DNA of 64,000 nt from Burkholderia sp. PAMC 26561 (GCF_001557535.2 NZ_CP014310.1:434001-498000); one strand, 5' to 3'. Counted from the first letter of the stretch, positions 1-8,685 are shown. Program-made: numbers and translations. The notes: generated from the sequence alone by a model not told the origin.

Positions 1-684
1 AGCGTAGGGCCGACGCCACGCGCGCGCCGAAAAGTCAAAGTCAACGTCAATCGGTATGCCGACGACTTCGTCGTAACCGGAGTATCGAAAGAGATCCTGG
101 AACAAAACGTACTCCCTGCGATCAAGCAATTCCTGATCGTTCGGGGTCTGGAACTCTCGGAAGAGAAAACCAGAGTCACTCACATCGCCGATGGGTTCGA
201 TTTCCTTGGGCAGAATGTACGTAAGTACGGCGGTAAGCTGCTCATCAAACCGGCCAACAAGAGCGTGAAGGCCCTGTTGGAAAAGGTCAGGGAAATCGTG
301 AAGCAGAACAGAAGCGCCACACAGACGAATCTTATTTTACAACTCAACCCTGTGATTCGAGGTTGGGCCATGTACCACCGCCATGTGGTTTCCAAGTCTT
401 GCTTTACGTCGATAGATGCTCACATTTGGCGCCTCTTATGGACCTGGGCCATGCGTCGGCATCCCAATAAAGGCACGGGGTGGGTGAAGAACAGATACTT
501 CCGGGTAGAGGGAAATCGTACTTGGGCATTTACGGCGCGGACTAACGACCGCGGAGTAATTCGGTTGTTCCGAGCCACGATGATTTCAATTGTTCGCCAC
601 GTCAAGATACGTGGGCAGGCAAATCCCTTTGATCCTGCGTGGTCGTCTTACTTTGCTCGTCGCGAAGCCGCGATCGATGATTGA
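1..684 (+). CDS. ltrA: Group II intron reverse transcriptase/maturase (5' truncated by window edge)
   Basis: LtrA-type intron-encoded protein that copies the intron into DNA and helps it splice. The frame is open from base 1. It shows the RT catalytic Y-A-D-D box at bases 55-66, the downstream RT and thumb region, and the maturase X domain / GIIM segment (N-P-V-I-R-G-W-A-M-Y-H, F-x-R-x-x-x-W and a final basic stretch), with a stop at 682-684. About 228 residues are visible of a usual 420-600. The gene ends 36 bp before intron domain V, the normal arrangement. No frameshift or stop is seen in the visible part, so this maturase could be active and could act in trans on related introns. Confidence 0.93.
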   Translation, partial: SVGPTPRARRKVKVNVNRYADDFVVTGVSKEILEQNVLPAIKQFLIVRGLELSEEKTRVTHIADGFDFLGQNVRKYGGKLLIKPANKSVKALLEKVREIVKQNRSATQTNLILQLNPVIRGWAMYHRHVVSKSCFTSIDAHIWRLLWTWAMRRHPNKGTGWVKNRYFRVEGNRTWAFTARTNDRGVIRLFRATMISIVRHVKIRGQANPFDPAWSSYFARREAAIDD

Positions 685-720
685 TTGCTCGGTCCTGCTA
701 TAGGGGCTGAGGAATGGCTT

Positions 721-754
721 GAGCCGGATGCGGGGTGACTCGCACGTCCGGTTC
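721..754 (+). ncRNA. Group II intron 1 domain V (catalytic hairpin)
   Basis: A 34-nt hairpin starting GAGCCGGATG and ending CGTCCGGTTC, the size and layout of bacterial group II domain V with a GGTGA-like loop region. A GC-rich domain VI-like hairpin follows. Domain V carries the catalytic triad of the ribozyme. Confidence 0.85.
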
Positions 755-795
755 TTAGGGGGCGGTGGCGCAGCAATGCGCTGCTGCTACCCGAC

Positions 796-1218
796 GTCGG
801 CGTGGACGCAGAATCAGGCCTCGTTCATACCGTCATCGGCACTGCCGCAAACGTGCATGACATCAACGCGGCACAGGCGCTGTTGCACGGTGAAGAAACG
901 GATGTGTACGCTGACGCCGGATATCAAGGCATCGAGAAACGTGAGTCAACTCGCGCGGTACGATGGCACGTTGCGATGCGCCCAGGCAAACGAAGGAAGC
1001 TGAACCTGAAAGACCCGCTCGATGCAATTTACGACCAGATTGAACGCTTGAAAGCCGGCATCCGCGCGAAGGTTGAGCATCCATTTCGGATTCTCAAGCG
1101 ACAGTTTGGATACGTGAAGACGCGATACCGAGGCTTGGCAAAAAACACCGCACAGATCACAACACTGTTCGCATTGGGTAATCTGTGGATGGTGCGCAAG
1201 TCAATGAAAAACCCTTGA
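796..1218 (+). pseudogene. IS5-family transposase, 3' exon downstream of the group II intron
   Basis: C-terminal half (about 140 aa) of an IS5-family DDE transposase. It aligns by eye with the complete copy at 46.3-47.3 kb (GVDAESGLVH versus GVDADSGLVH, then TAANV, DAGY, RVEHPF and YRGLAKNTAQ blocks). It contains the D-A-G-Y segment and the C-terminal E-H-P-F/R-x-x-x-R region. The 5' half is beyond the intron and outside the window. The gene could be restored only if the intron splices. The stop is at 1216-1218. The right IS end was not identified. Confidence 0.85.
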
Positions 1219-1244
1219 ACGATGCGGCATCAAGAATGCCCAGA

Positions 1245-1534
1245 TCATGAATCGTCGCGGATATGTCGACCAATCTTCCGTTTGCCGATGCTGATGGCGA
1301 CTGGCCGACTGCAGCTAACAGAGCTGAAGATCCACAAACGCGTTATGCAGGGCTTCCTTAGCGGTTTCCTGAGAGCCGTTATGCCGCGCTCATCAACCCC
1401 GTGGACCTGAAACACATTTTTTGCCAAGTCGATGCCTATCGTCGTTACGGTCATGATGGATGCTCCCGTTCGAGTGCTTGATGTGAGCACCCACTTTGGC
1501 ACATCGATGCCGTTTCGGGTGGGGGCGTCCATCC
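1245..1534 (-). pseudogene. IS110-family transposase N-terminal remnant with its 5' end
   Basis: On the minus strand an ATG at 1454 starts M-T-V-T-T-I-G-I-D-L-A-K-N-V-F-Q-V-H-G-V-D, the RuvC-like first motif of IS110-family (DEDD) recombinases. After about 35 residues similarity stops (L-R-K-P-L-R-K) and the frame continues into unrelated sequence, so the gene is truncated. Upstream, 1455-1534 carries the ATGGACGCCCCCAC motif, which is also found near both ends of the IS110 at 61-63.5 kb, marking the original left end of the element. Confidence 0.8.
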
Positions 1535-1564
1535 CATTAACGCCAATTCGAGTAGGAGCAATCG

Positions 1565-2488
1565 ATGTCAGTATCATTCGGCGCGACAAGTACGGCCGAC
1601 GAGGTGATTAAAGGAGTCGACCTACGCAACCGACGCGTACTCGTGACGGGCGTATCTTCCGGGGTTGGCGTAGAGACGGCTCGTGTTCTGGCGTCTCACG
1701 GGGCGTACGTGGTCGGCGCTGCCAGAGACCTGAACAAGGCTCGGCGGGCGACCGAGCATGTCTACGCTCATGCAACAAAGGGCGGAGGCTTCCACCTTAT
1801 CGAAATTGACCTGGCCTCCCTTGCGAGCATCCGTGCAAGCGCAGACGAACTCGTGAAGACGAGCCAGCGTTTCGACGTAATTATTGCCAACGCCGGTGTA
1901 ATGGCAAGCCCGAAAGGGAAGACCGCTGACGGATTTGAGACGCAGTTCGGGACCAATCACCTCGGGCACTTCGTTTTCGTCAACCGCATTGCAGGCCTCA
2001 TCAAGCCTGGCGGCCGTCTCGTCACGGTCGCCTCAGCTGGTCATCGCGGCGCCGATGTCGATCTCGACGATCCCAATTTCGAGCACACGCCCTACGTTCC
2101 GCTGGTGGCGTATCGCCGATCCAAAACGGCGAACATTCTGTTCGCGGTCGAGTTCGACCGGCGTCACCAGGCCGCAGGGGTGCGCGCCACAGCCGTGCAC
2201 CCTGGCGCCGTGCTGACCGAGACCACCCGCATAATAATCAAAAAGCAGCCGGCCGCCGCTTCTGCCTTCAAATGGAAGACTGTTGAGCAGGGTGCGGCGA
2301 CATCGGTGTGGGCGGGTTTCGTCGCTGCTGCGGACGAGGTCGGCGGCCTCTATTGCGAAGACTGTGACGTCGCTGACGTGAACAACCGCCCTGCGGACGC
2401 CTTTGGTGTAAGGAGCTACGCTCTCGATCCCGAGCATGCAAAAGCGCTGTGGGTCAAAAGCGAGGAAATGGTCGACGAAGTTTTCTAA
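1565..2488 (+). CDS. Short-chain dehydrogenase/reductase (SDR), retinol-dehydrogenase-like
   Basis: A 307-aa NAD(P)-dependent oxidoreductase of the SDR superfamily. It has the Rossmann T-G-x-x-x-G-x-G motif at residues 28-35 (TGVSSGVG), N-A-G at 109-111, catalytic Ser157, and the Y-x-x-x-K pair Tyr183/Lys187. The C-terminal layout resembles the WWOX/retinol dehydrogenase-like branch of bacterial SDRs. The start follows an AGGAG at 9-bp spacing. Both neighbours are mobile-element debris, so there is no operon context for a substrate. The gene is intact, in contrast to its surroundings. Confidence 0.9.
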   Translation: MSVSFGATSTADEVIKGVDLRNRRVLVTGVSSGVGVETARVLASHGAYVVGAARDLNKARRATEHVYAHATKGGGFHLIEIDLASLASIRASADELVKTSQRFDVIIANAGVMASPKGKTADGFETQFGTNHLGHFVFVNRIAGLIKPGGRLVTVASAGHRGADVDLDDPNFEHTPYVPLVAYRRSKTANILFAVEFDRRHQAAGVRATAVHPGAVLTETTRIIIKKQPAAASAFKWKTVEQGAATSVWAGFVAAADEVGGLYCEDCDVADVNNRPADAFGVRSYALDPEHAKALWVKSEEMVDEVF

Positions 2489-2501
2489 CTGCTGACACGA
2501 C

Positions 2502-2825
2502 GTTCGCATACACTTCACTCCCACTCTCGTCACCCACTACGCCGAGATGGCAAGGGATGAGATGCCATCCATACAGGCCAAGCGGGTCAGCCCGCACAAC
2601 ATCCGCCACACGACTGCCGTACATATGCTGGGCAGCGGCGTCGACATCAATACAATCCGGGCGTGGCTGGGGCATGTCTCGCTGGACACGACGAATATCT
2701 ACGCTGAGGTTGACTTGGAAATGAAGGCAAAAGCGCTAGCAAGCGTCGATGTTTCCGGGCAACCGGCGGAACCCCTGCGACAACGTAACTTGCCGTCATT
2801 GATGACGTTTCTACGGGGGATATAG
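2502..2825 (+). pseudogene. Tyrosine recombinase (RitC-like) C-terminal fragment
   Basis: C-terminal catalytic part of a phage-integrase-family recombinase. The H-x-x-R box (N-I-R-H-T-T-A), then G-V-D-I-N-T-I-R-A-W-L-G-H-V-S and the tyrosine in T-T-N-I-Y-A-E are present. It is closely similar to the C-terminus of the RitC protein at 44.7-45.7 kb, including the ending L-M-T-F-L-R-G-I versus L-M-A-F-L-R-T-L. The frame is open back to about 2502 (F-T-P-T-L-V-T-H-Y-A-E) but the N-terminal two thirds are missing. It is a remnant of a second recombinase-in-trio element. Confidence 0.85.
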
Positions 2826-2926
2826 CCAAAATCTTCAAAAAAATATGTGCCGCCTGCACGCCAGGATCTCCTTCGGATACTGGCATTCTGCGCCCTAGGC
2901 GACATATCTTTGGCCGCAACATATAA

Positions 2927-3012
2927 CGGGTTGTCGTTGCTCACGCCCGGTCGACTCAATGACGGCACCACACCCAGAGCCTGCAGGCTGGCGAGTATCG
3001 TGGCACTTCGAT
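2927..3012 (-). mobile_element. IS3-family remnant (about 85 bp)
   Basis: Nearly identical to the stretch near 37510-37590 inside the IS3 orfB at 37.1-38.2 kb. It encodes L-S-R-P-G-V-S-N-D-N-P on the minus strand, next to the last catalytic segment of the DDE domain. Both boundaries are abrupt. It shows that this IS3 element was formerly present here. Confidence 0.85.
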
Positions 3013-3028
3013 CCGCGCCGTGCAGTTA

Positions 3029-3073
3029 AAAAACGTGTTTGACTAGGTCGATACCGAGGATTTCGATTTCCAT
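3029..3073 (-). pseudogene. IS110-family transposase N-terminal scrap
   Basis: Minus-strand ATG at 3073 encodes M-E-I-E-I-L-G-I-D-L-V-K-H-V-F then a stop. This is the conserved first motif of an IS110-family recombinase (G-I-D-L-A-K-x-V-F) with a purine-rich leader (GGAGG) upstream. Only 15 codons remain. Confidence 0.6.
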
Positions 3074-3605
3074 GATGAACCTCCCGATGTGGTCTGGTGA
3101 AGACGACACTCAGTAGTATCGCGCTTCCCTGAAGGGCGCCGGGTCCATCTCAGTGAACCAACAACGAGTGCGCTTCGGCGACAATCAAGTCAAAGATTAG
3201 ATCGTGTCATCGCATCACTCCGTTTCCATACTCCGTTTGGGGTATGCATGCCTCCGCTAAATGAAGCGGTTTTGCAGAGCTTCCTAGAAAAAGTCGGTCC
3301 ACAGATGCCCACTGCGCGGAGCGGCACTGATTAGTGGATATAGATTTATCGGTCGACCATCGCAGCCGCTAAAACCGTCTTTTATATCCTTTTATCGCCA
3401 CTCAGTTTCTTGTCTATCCATATTTCGCAAATAGCGTTCGGGCGACGGTTGGCAATTGAACGTGCGATAGGCAACATGGATGACCGGCCCGTTCAACCCG
3501 GCTTGCAGAACTGAAAAAGCCGGCACATTAGCAAGCCTATTCATAGCCCATTCCGCAAGCGGCGACCGTGGCTGCCTATATTTCAACCAACGTCGATGAG
3601 ATCTC
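3074..3605. other. Intergenic, no gene recognised
   Basis: No convincing coding region on either strand; the short minus-strand frames at 3392-3767 lack family features and run antisense to the start of the AhpD-like gene. A TTAGTGGATATAG stretch near 3334 resembles the right half of the XylS-like operators found elsewhere in the window, but it lacks the TGC half. Confidence 0.5.
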
Positions 3606-4153
3606 ATGTCCCGTATCCCCGTTCCCGCTGACATCCATGTGGCCCCCCGGCTTCGCAGTCGCTGCTGAATTCAGTCCAAGCGCACATGGGAAAGATTCCA
3701 AATATGATCGGGATCCTAAGTAATAGTCCAGCCGCACTCGAAGGCTATCTGAGCTTGTCTGGCTCACTTGCCAAAGGAGCCTTGCCCCTCGCTACGCGCG
3801 AGCGGATTGCTATTGCGGTGGCCGACATCAATGGCTGCCACTACTGCCTGTCCGCTCACGCTTTTATTGGCAAGAAATTGGCAAAGCTCGACGATGCCGA
3901 GATCGCGGCCAACCGCAAGGGTTCCTCCGGCGATCGTAAGGCCGACGCGGCTCTGCGCTTTGTCGTCGAACTTATTGAAAAACGTGGACACCTCGACGAC
4001 GGCGCGTGGAATGCTGTTCGGGGCGCCGGCTATGATACTGCGCAGATTATCGAGATCATTTCGAACGTAGCGCTAAATATGTTTACTAACCTGTTGAATG
4101 AAGCGGTGCAAACGGAGCTGGATTTTCCTTCCATCGAAAATGCCCCTGTCTGA
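3606..4153 (+). pseudogene. AhpD-like / carboxymuconolactone decarboxylase family protein, frameshifted
   Basis: Alkylhydroperoxidase AhpD-core protein with the C-x-x-C...H redox motif (N-G-C-H-Y-C-L-S-A-H). The natural start M-S-R-I-P-V-P-A-D-I at 3606 is in another frame from the remainder (A-S-Q-S-L-L-N-S-V-Q-A-H-M-G-K-I-P-N). The frame changes at a run of six C at 3643-3648; one extra C (or two fewer) would restore a protein of about 182 aa. A shorter in-frame product could start at the ATG at 3686 (155 aa, core and CxxC retained). Likely role: disposal of peroxides or a decarboxylase-like step in the nearby aromatic catabolic set. Whether the shift is mutation, phase variation or sequencing error is open. 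Confidence 0.8.
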
Positions 4154-4209
4154 TTCCGTCAATCGAAACGGTTAGCTCCTTTAAATTTTTCGACAAAAGA
4201 GGTCCACTA

Positions 4210-4596
4210 ATGATCACAATTCGCAACCCAGAAAGTAGCCCCGCGCCCGCGACTTACCACCATGGCATTGAAGTTTCGGGCAATATGCGGACGCTCTATA
4301 TTGCGGGGCAAATCGGGATGCTTCCAGATGGAACCGTTCCCGAGGGCGTAGAGGCTCAAACACGCGCGGCCTATGGAAATTTGGAAGCCGTTCTGAAGAC
4401 AGCGGCTATGACATGGGCCGATGTAGTTAAAACGACGATCTATCTGGTCTCTGGGGCTGACCGGGCGGCGTTTAACGTGGCACGTAGCGAAGTCACCGGT
4501 GGGATAAAAAATGCCGCAACACTCTTGTTCGTTTCGGGCCTGGCATTGCCGGGACTGCTGGTCGAGGTAGAAGCGGTTGCAGCGGCGGCCGAATAG
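4210..4596 (+). CDS. RidA/YjgF-family protein
   Basis: A 128-aa Rid-superfamily protein (chorismate-mutase-like fold, trimer). RidA members hydrolyse reactive enamine/imine intermediates released by amino-acid-processing enzymes. Motifs: L-Y-I-A-G-Q-I-G-M, the E-A-V-L-K-T-A-A-M-T-W-A-D-V-V-K-T-T-I-Y-L segment and the C-terminal P-G-L-L-V-E-V-E-A-V. The residue region that holds the catalytic Arg of canonical RidA (before the last strands) reads K-N-A-A-T here, so deaminase activity is uncertain. It follows the AhpD-like gene by 56 bp with AGAGG upstream of the ATG, probably in one operon. Confidence 0.88.
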   Translation: MITIRNPESSPAPATYHHGIEVSGNMRTLYIAGQIGMLPDGTVPEGVEAQTRAAYGNLEAVLKTAAMTWADVVKTTIYLVSGADRAAFNVARSEVTGGIKNAATLLFVSGLALPGLLVEVEAVAAAAE

Positions 4597-4702
4597 TGAC
4601 GTCGAAAGTGACAAGCTACCGGGCGTTCCGGTTTGAACGCTAGCCTCATTTGCAGTGGGCTGTGCTGTCTTGTTATTGAAAAATCACCTCTAGCCGCTAA
4701 GG

Positions 4703-5686
4703 TCATGCTCCCCGTTGCCGGACATTGCGCAGCGTCTCCGATGGAGACTCGCCGAATTTTTCGCGATAGACGCTTGCAAATCGCCCCAAATTAACGAACC
4801 CACAAATCAGTGCGATATCAGCAACACGATCGGTCTCGCGCGCGCTTTGCAGCATCTCGCGCGCCGTTTCCATTCGCGCTTCACGCACCAGATGCATGGG
4901 GCTAACCCCCCGGAATTGCCTGAAGCTATGCAATAACGTGCGAACCGGCACGCCTGCCGCTTCCGCTATGTCCAAAAGCTTCAATGATTCGGTCGCATGC
5001 TCCGCTATATAACTTTCCGCGCGCCGGACCGTGCGCGGAAGCAGCACGGATGAGCGCACGTTTTCTTGGCTCCGGTGCGGCTGTCCCGCAAGCAACAGGG
5101 TAACCAAAAGCCGTTCGACCTCAATAGCGACACGACGGTCCCGTTGCGCGAGTGCAACCGTTTCAGGTGACCCTATCAGCATGCTTATTTGCGCTAGCCA
5201 GGGCGCTAATTCCGTTCGCGAAAGATTCAGCGTCGGCTCAAGGTGCAGTCGGCCGTAACCTGCATGATCGAAGATCGCTTGCTTCTCAATACGGACGAAA
5301 AACTGCTCGCAGTCGCTTGAGAATGTCCCGCCAAAACTCGTCTGCGGGCCCACGATCACCCCTTGAGACTGGCTGACCATAGCGCGTCGACCGCCTACCG
5401 ATACGTCGGCGTATCCGCGCAAACTCAGGATGACCAGAAAATAGTCTTCGATTTCGCCTGCCTCCACGCCCATGGCGCCAGCGTATCCAAGCGACCCGAA
5501 CGACACGTTGTCCAGACGCACATGATTCATGTACGCCATTTGACCTGCAAGGCTTGAGCCGGGTATCAAGCGGTGAGGTTGCAGCACCGTAGCAATGCGC
5601 TGGCGCGTGTCCTCAATATCGTTCGATTCAAAGTAACGATATTTTCGGAGCGCTTTGGTTTCAATCTGTAAGGGAAGGGGTAACAT
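4703..5686 (-). CDS. AraC/XylS-family transcriptional regulator
   Basis: A 327-aa activator of the AraC_binding_2 (AraC/XylS, ring-dioxygenase regulator) type. Residues 1 to about 200 form the effector-binding and dimerisation part. The last 100 residues carry two helix-turn-helix motifs (L-L-D-I-A-E-A-A-G-V-P-V-R-T-L-L-H-S-F and V-A-D-I-A-L-I-C-G-F-V-N-L-G-R-F). It is clearly paralogous to AndR at 20.4 kb (shared F-E-S-x-D, R-x-x-V-L-Q-P-H and F-G-E-S-P-S-E-T-L-R). It is divergent from the asparaginase-fold gene at 6047, with candidate operators between them. Confidence 0.92.
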   Translation of the reverse strand: MLPLPLQIETKALRKYRYFESNDIEDTRQRIATVLQPHRLIPGSSLAGQMAYMNHVRLDNVSFGSLGYAGAMGVEAGEIEDYFLVILSLRGYADVSVGGRRAMVSQSQGVIVGPQTSFGGTFSSDCEQFFVRIEKQAIFDHAGYGRLHLEPTLNLSRTELAPWLAQISMLIGSPETVALAQRDRRVAIEVERLLVTLLLAGQPHRSQENVRSSVLLPRTVRRAESYIAEHATESLKLLDIAEAAGVPVRTLLHSFRQFRGVSPMHLVREARMETAREMLQSARETDRVADIALICGFVNLGRFASVYREKFGESPSETLRNVRQRGA

Positions 5687-5797
5687 CTTTTTCTCATCGA
5701 CCGGTAGCGATTGTTCGGGGCTCGAGCTGCCCCAGATCGTTTTTTGTGCCCGAGATAAAAACCTACTCTACGCCTCAGTCAGGGTCGACAAAAAAAC

Positions 5798-5836
5798 TGG
5801 ATACGGGTCCGTCAAATAAGTTGCGCAAAGTGGATA
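5798..5836 (+). promoter_or_regulatory. Candidate XylS/AraC-type operator pair
   Basis: TGCGCAAAGTGGATA at 5822-5836, preceded by an ACTGGATA half-site ending at 5803 (33 bp between equivalent ends). It lies in the 360-bp gap between the AraC regulator and the asparaginase-fold gene. The same TGCG-N7-GGATA pattern recurs upstream of the andA operon, the 30.1 kb oxygenase operon and the 12.0 kb chimera. The form is close to the known XylS box TGCA-N6-GGNTA. The rest of the gap (5687-5797, 5837-6046) shows no gene. Confidence 0.6.
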
Positions 5837-6046
5837 TTTTTGACGACGACTCGCGTGCCGTGGACAGGCCACTGATTGGCTGTGCACTGGTATCGCCTTA
5901 GCCCGCGTTTGGGTGCGTATTTATAAATCTTTGCTGAAATCGAATTTTCGCGTTCCGTACATCAGCTGCGACATGCGGCCATGGATAAAGAACTTGCCCG
6001 TTTAAAGTTGGACGCTTAGCGATCCGCTCTGTAATCAAGGAAAAAG

Positions 6047-7744
6047 ATGGCTGTCAAAACTCGAATTGCACACGTCTCCGGCCCCCGGGCCACGATACAA
6101 AACACACCCCCGCTGGTCACTTCGAACAAAGCGCGCGCGAAGCGTGGATTGCCGCTGCGGCCTAACGGCGACGGCAGCGTTCCGAAATTTGATGCGCTAC
6201 GCGCGCAACGTCTCGCTGCGCCTGTAAAAGTTTATATCGAACAGTTTTCTGCTCATCCGCTCGAATCCGACGCATCGGAACTTTACGGGCCGCCGGATGG
6301 GTACCTGAGCGCCAACGGGTCGTTCAATACGACGCGTCAGGCAGATTCAGACAAACCTGTTTACGAAGTCGAACTGCATCCGGACGACGGTTTATATCCT
6401 CTCCCTTATATGGCATTTCAGTCGGATGGCGGCCCGTGGGAGCAGGAATGCGCCTATCCCGGTGCGCCGGAGACGGCGGCAAGGCAAGGGTTCTTTCCCG
6501 ATGGATCGCGCAGTTTCGAAGAGATCGATAGATTGACCGTCGGCGAAAACGGACTTGCCAATGCGATCTCGTCGGTTGCGACCGTAGACTTCTACAGAAG
6601 CTCGCCGCCGGCCGGCTACACGAAGGGACGGCCCGCTCATTTGCGAACGGACGCGGGCGAAGGCCACATAGCGCCCGAACGTCGCGGACGAAATTTTTTC
6701 CCCTACAGCCCATTTCATCTCGCCGCCCAACCGCCCCGGCCGATGCTGGCGAAAGTTGTAAACGATATGCAAGCCATTGCCGCAAGCGGCCTCTACGACG
6801 GCATCGTTTGGACCTGGGGAAGCCCGCAAATCGAAGAAACCGCTTACTGGTTAAACCTCATGATCGACACTCGACTGCCCATGTGCGGCAACGCGGCTCA
6901 GCGTCGTCACGGATCGATCAGTGACGACGGCCCTAGGAACATCAAGGATTCGATCGAGTTCATCTCGTCCCGCATCTGGGAGGGTAAAGAGGGCGAGAAC
7001 CGGTGCGGCACCGTGGTTATACAGGATCAGCAAATCTTCGCAGCACGTGAAGTTGCTAAAGGAGACGCGCGGCCGGGTGGCTTCCTGGCCACCGGTGGAC
7101 ATGGCGGAATCCTTGGACAAGTCAGCCACGTAGGCCGCTTTAATCTGACATATCTGCCTGCGTACAGACATACCTATCTCTCGGAAGTCAATCTGACACG
7201 GTTACCGTGCACCGTTCGCGCAGTGCATAAGACGAGCGGCAAGCTTGAGTACGTCGATGTGCCTGTAAAAGACGCCAACGGCGCGCTGCTTGCTGATGCA
7301 ATGCCGATCGTGTCTATCGTAAAAGACGGTAGTTATTCAAGCGTTGAGTTTGGCGACGATCCAGAACTCGAACACGACCTGATCGCGTCCATCAATCAGA
7401 AGCTCAATGCGGGGCGTCTGGCAGGATTTGTCCTTGAAGGAGTCGTTCCAGTCGGCACTTCTCCTTCACCGGGGCGACAAGCGCTCATGCTTTGTGCGAC
7501 GTTCAGCGGCCTGCCGGTTGTCCGCACTGGACGCGGCGGCTCACAAGCGTTTACGGACCTGAACGACTTTCTTGTTGCCGGTTCGAATCTGACGAGTACG
7601 AAGGCACGTTTGCTTTTGTTTGCCTGCCTGTTGAAGTTCGGAAGTTTTCCGATTGCGCAAGACCCGGCTCACCCGACCACCGCCGAAAAAGATGCGACGC
7701 GCAAAGCGGTCGCAGCGTATCAGTCGATCTTCGACACACACTAA
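6047..7744 (+). CDS. Asparaginase-superfamily-like protein, catalytic pair not conserved
   Basis: A 565-aa protein with asparaginase-fold landmarks in order: G-I-V-W-T-W-G-S-P-Q-I-E-E-T-A-Y at about 252-267 (compare V-x-x-H-G-T-D-T-x-E-E-T), L-P-M-C-G-N-A at 277-283, S-I-S-D-D-G-P-x-N at 290-298 (compare S-A-D-G-x-x-N), and a C-terminal G-F-V-L-E-G-V-V-P-V-G then G-L-P-V-V-R-T-G-R-G-G. The catalytic Thr-Asp of the usual H-G-T-D-T is Ser-Pro-Gln here and no N-terminal T-G-G-T-I is seen, so ordinary asparaginase chemistry is unlikely. It has about 230 extra N-terminal residues. AAGGAAAAAG precedes the ATG. It is probably the main target of the divergent AraC regulator. Confidence 0.75.
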   Translation: MAVKTRIAHVSGPRATIQNTPPLVTSNKARAKRGLPLRPNGDGSVPKFDALRAQRLAAPVKVYIEQFSAHPLESDASELYGPPDGYLSANGSFNTTRQADSDKPVYEVELHPDDGLYPLPYMAFQSDGGPWEQECAYPGAPETAARQGFFPDGSRSFEEIDRLTVGENGLANAISSVATVDFYRSSPPAGYTKGRPAHLRTDAGEGHIAPERRGRNFFPYSPFHLAAQPPRPMLAKVVNDMQAIAASGLYDGIVWTWGSPQIEETAYWLNLMIDTRLPMCGNAAQRRHGSISDDGPRNIKDSIEFISSRIWEGKEGENRCGTVVIQDQQIFAAREVAKGDARPGGFLATGGHGGILGQVSHVGRFNLTYLPAYRHTYLSEVNLTRLPCTVRAVHKTSGKLEYVDVPVKDANGALLADAMPIVSIVKDGSYSSVEFGDDPELEHDLIASINQKLNAGRLAGFVLEGVVPVGTSPSPGRQALMLCATFSGLPVVRTGRGGSQAFTDLNDFLVAGSNLTSTKARLLLFACLLKFGSFPIAQDPAHPTTAEKDATRKAVAAYQSIFDTH

Positions 7745-7756
7745 GCATCAACGGAG

Positions 7757-7778
7757 GCGGAACCGTCGCTTCCGCTTT
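7757..7778 (+). terminator. Weak hairpin after the asparaginase-fold gene
   Basis: GCGGAA (7757-7762) pairs with TTCCGC (7770-7775) over a 7-nt loop, followed by only TTT. It is 13 bp after the stop codon and could be a weak terminator. Confidence 0.25.
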
Positions 7779-7939
7779 GCGCGTCGGTCTCTTGTAACCG
7801 CATAGCCGCTTCTCCTGGGGTGCTTTATCGGAAGGTACCGTATAGGCTTTCGCCAATACGGGCGGCTCTTCGCTTTACCGATCGTTCCACGCGCAACGTT
7901 AAGACCATTCTCGATTTATTCACTTACGCGAAGTTGCTG

Positions 7940-8397
7940 ATGACCAATAAAATGTCAGGCCCACCCGATTTGTCACTAGACGCTATAGGGACCTGGGATC
8001 TCGAGTCGTACACAAGCTACGCAAAGGACGGTACGTCTCGGCAAGACTTTGGCGAGTCGCCCATTGGCCGGGCGATTTTTGACCGCGCGGGGAATTTTTC
8101 GATGCTGTCGTCAGATCGGACTTGCCTCACTTCGCATCCGGCAATCGCAGTGTGGGGACCGCCGAACAATACAAAGCGGTGGTCCAGGGCAGTCTTGCTT
8201 ACTTCGGTACATTCTCCATCCACGCGGAAGAGCAAGGCGTGACGTTTCACATTCTCGGCGCTACCTTGCCGAACTGGATCGAGACTACCCAGGAAAGGGG
8301 CATTTCCATGTCGTCACGCGACCGGCTAAGCCTTAGCAACGTCCATGGGTCTGGAGGAGGATCGGCACTGATTGTCTGGCGGAGAAAAGCAAGCTGA
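7940..8397 (+). pseudogene. Lipocalin-like domain protein, frameshifted
   Basis: Small protein of the lipocalin_5 type found near aromatic and polyketide-like catabolic genes. The N-terminal part (G-T-W-D-L-E-S-Y, G-E-S-P-I-G-R-A-I-F-D-R-A-G-N-F-S-M-L-S-S) is in one frame from the ATG at 7940 or 7952. The rest (L-P-H-F-A-S-G-N-R-S-V-G-T-A-E-Q-Y-K-A, A-Y-F-G-T-F-S, H-I-L-G-A-T-L-P-N-W) is in the frame one base back, from about 8119 to the stop at 8397. A single base missing in the ACTTG near 8118-8121 explains it; the restored product is about 152 aa. Function unknown; probably a small-molecule-binding or isomerase-like accessory. Confidence 0.75.
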
Positions 8398-8505
8398 AAA
8401 CGAAGATGATACCGGGCCAAAGCTGAATCAATGAAGTCGTAGTCGAATGTGGCTGCCGACGTCTCAAGCGGTGCATCGGACTACAAATAAAAGATCCGCA
8501 CCGTT

Positions 8506-8520
8506 TGCGAGAAACGGCCA
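8506..8520 (+). promoter_or_regulatory. Possible XylS/AraC-type operator half-site
   Basis: TGCGAGAAACGGCCA, 13 of 15 bases identical to the operator at 30017 (TGCGAGAAACGGATA), located 180 bp before the MFS gene in an otherwise empty 288-bp gap (8398-8685). The last two bases deviate and no second half-site was found at 20 bp. Confidence 0.4.
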
Positions 8521-8685
8521 AATCAAGGGATTGCACGGCGTGTTGTGGGTAGCGGGTCATTTTCGGCGCATCAACAATGCCTCCAGTCGTCGGCAATATC
8601 GCACGTTGCGATAAACCTTCGCTGGTCGCATCGTTGAATCGTCCATGTGAGTCTCGACACGTGGCCACGCCTCTAGACCCCTTAT

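Larger units (their letters stand above)
1..795 (+). mobile_element. Group II intron 1, 3' part, inserted in an IS5 transposase gene
   Basis: The window opens inside a group II intron. Visible parts are the C-terminal maturase gene, domain V at 721-754 and a domain VI-like hairpin at about 755-795. At about 796 the reading frame of an IS5-family transposase starts abruptly in mid-protein (V-G-V-D-A-E-S-G), matching the middle of the complete IS5 transposase at 46.3-47.3 kb. The intron therefore interrupts that gene; its 5' half lies outside the window. The exact 3' splice point is inferred from the exon reading frame. Confidence 0.9.

Noticed and set aside
3334..3347. GTGGATATAG as another XylS-like operator
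   Set aside because: Only the right half matches; TGC is missing at the required distance.
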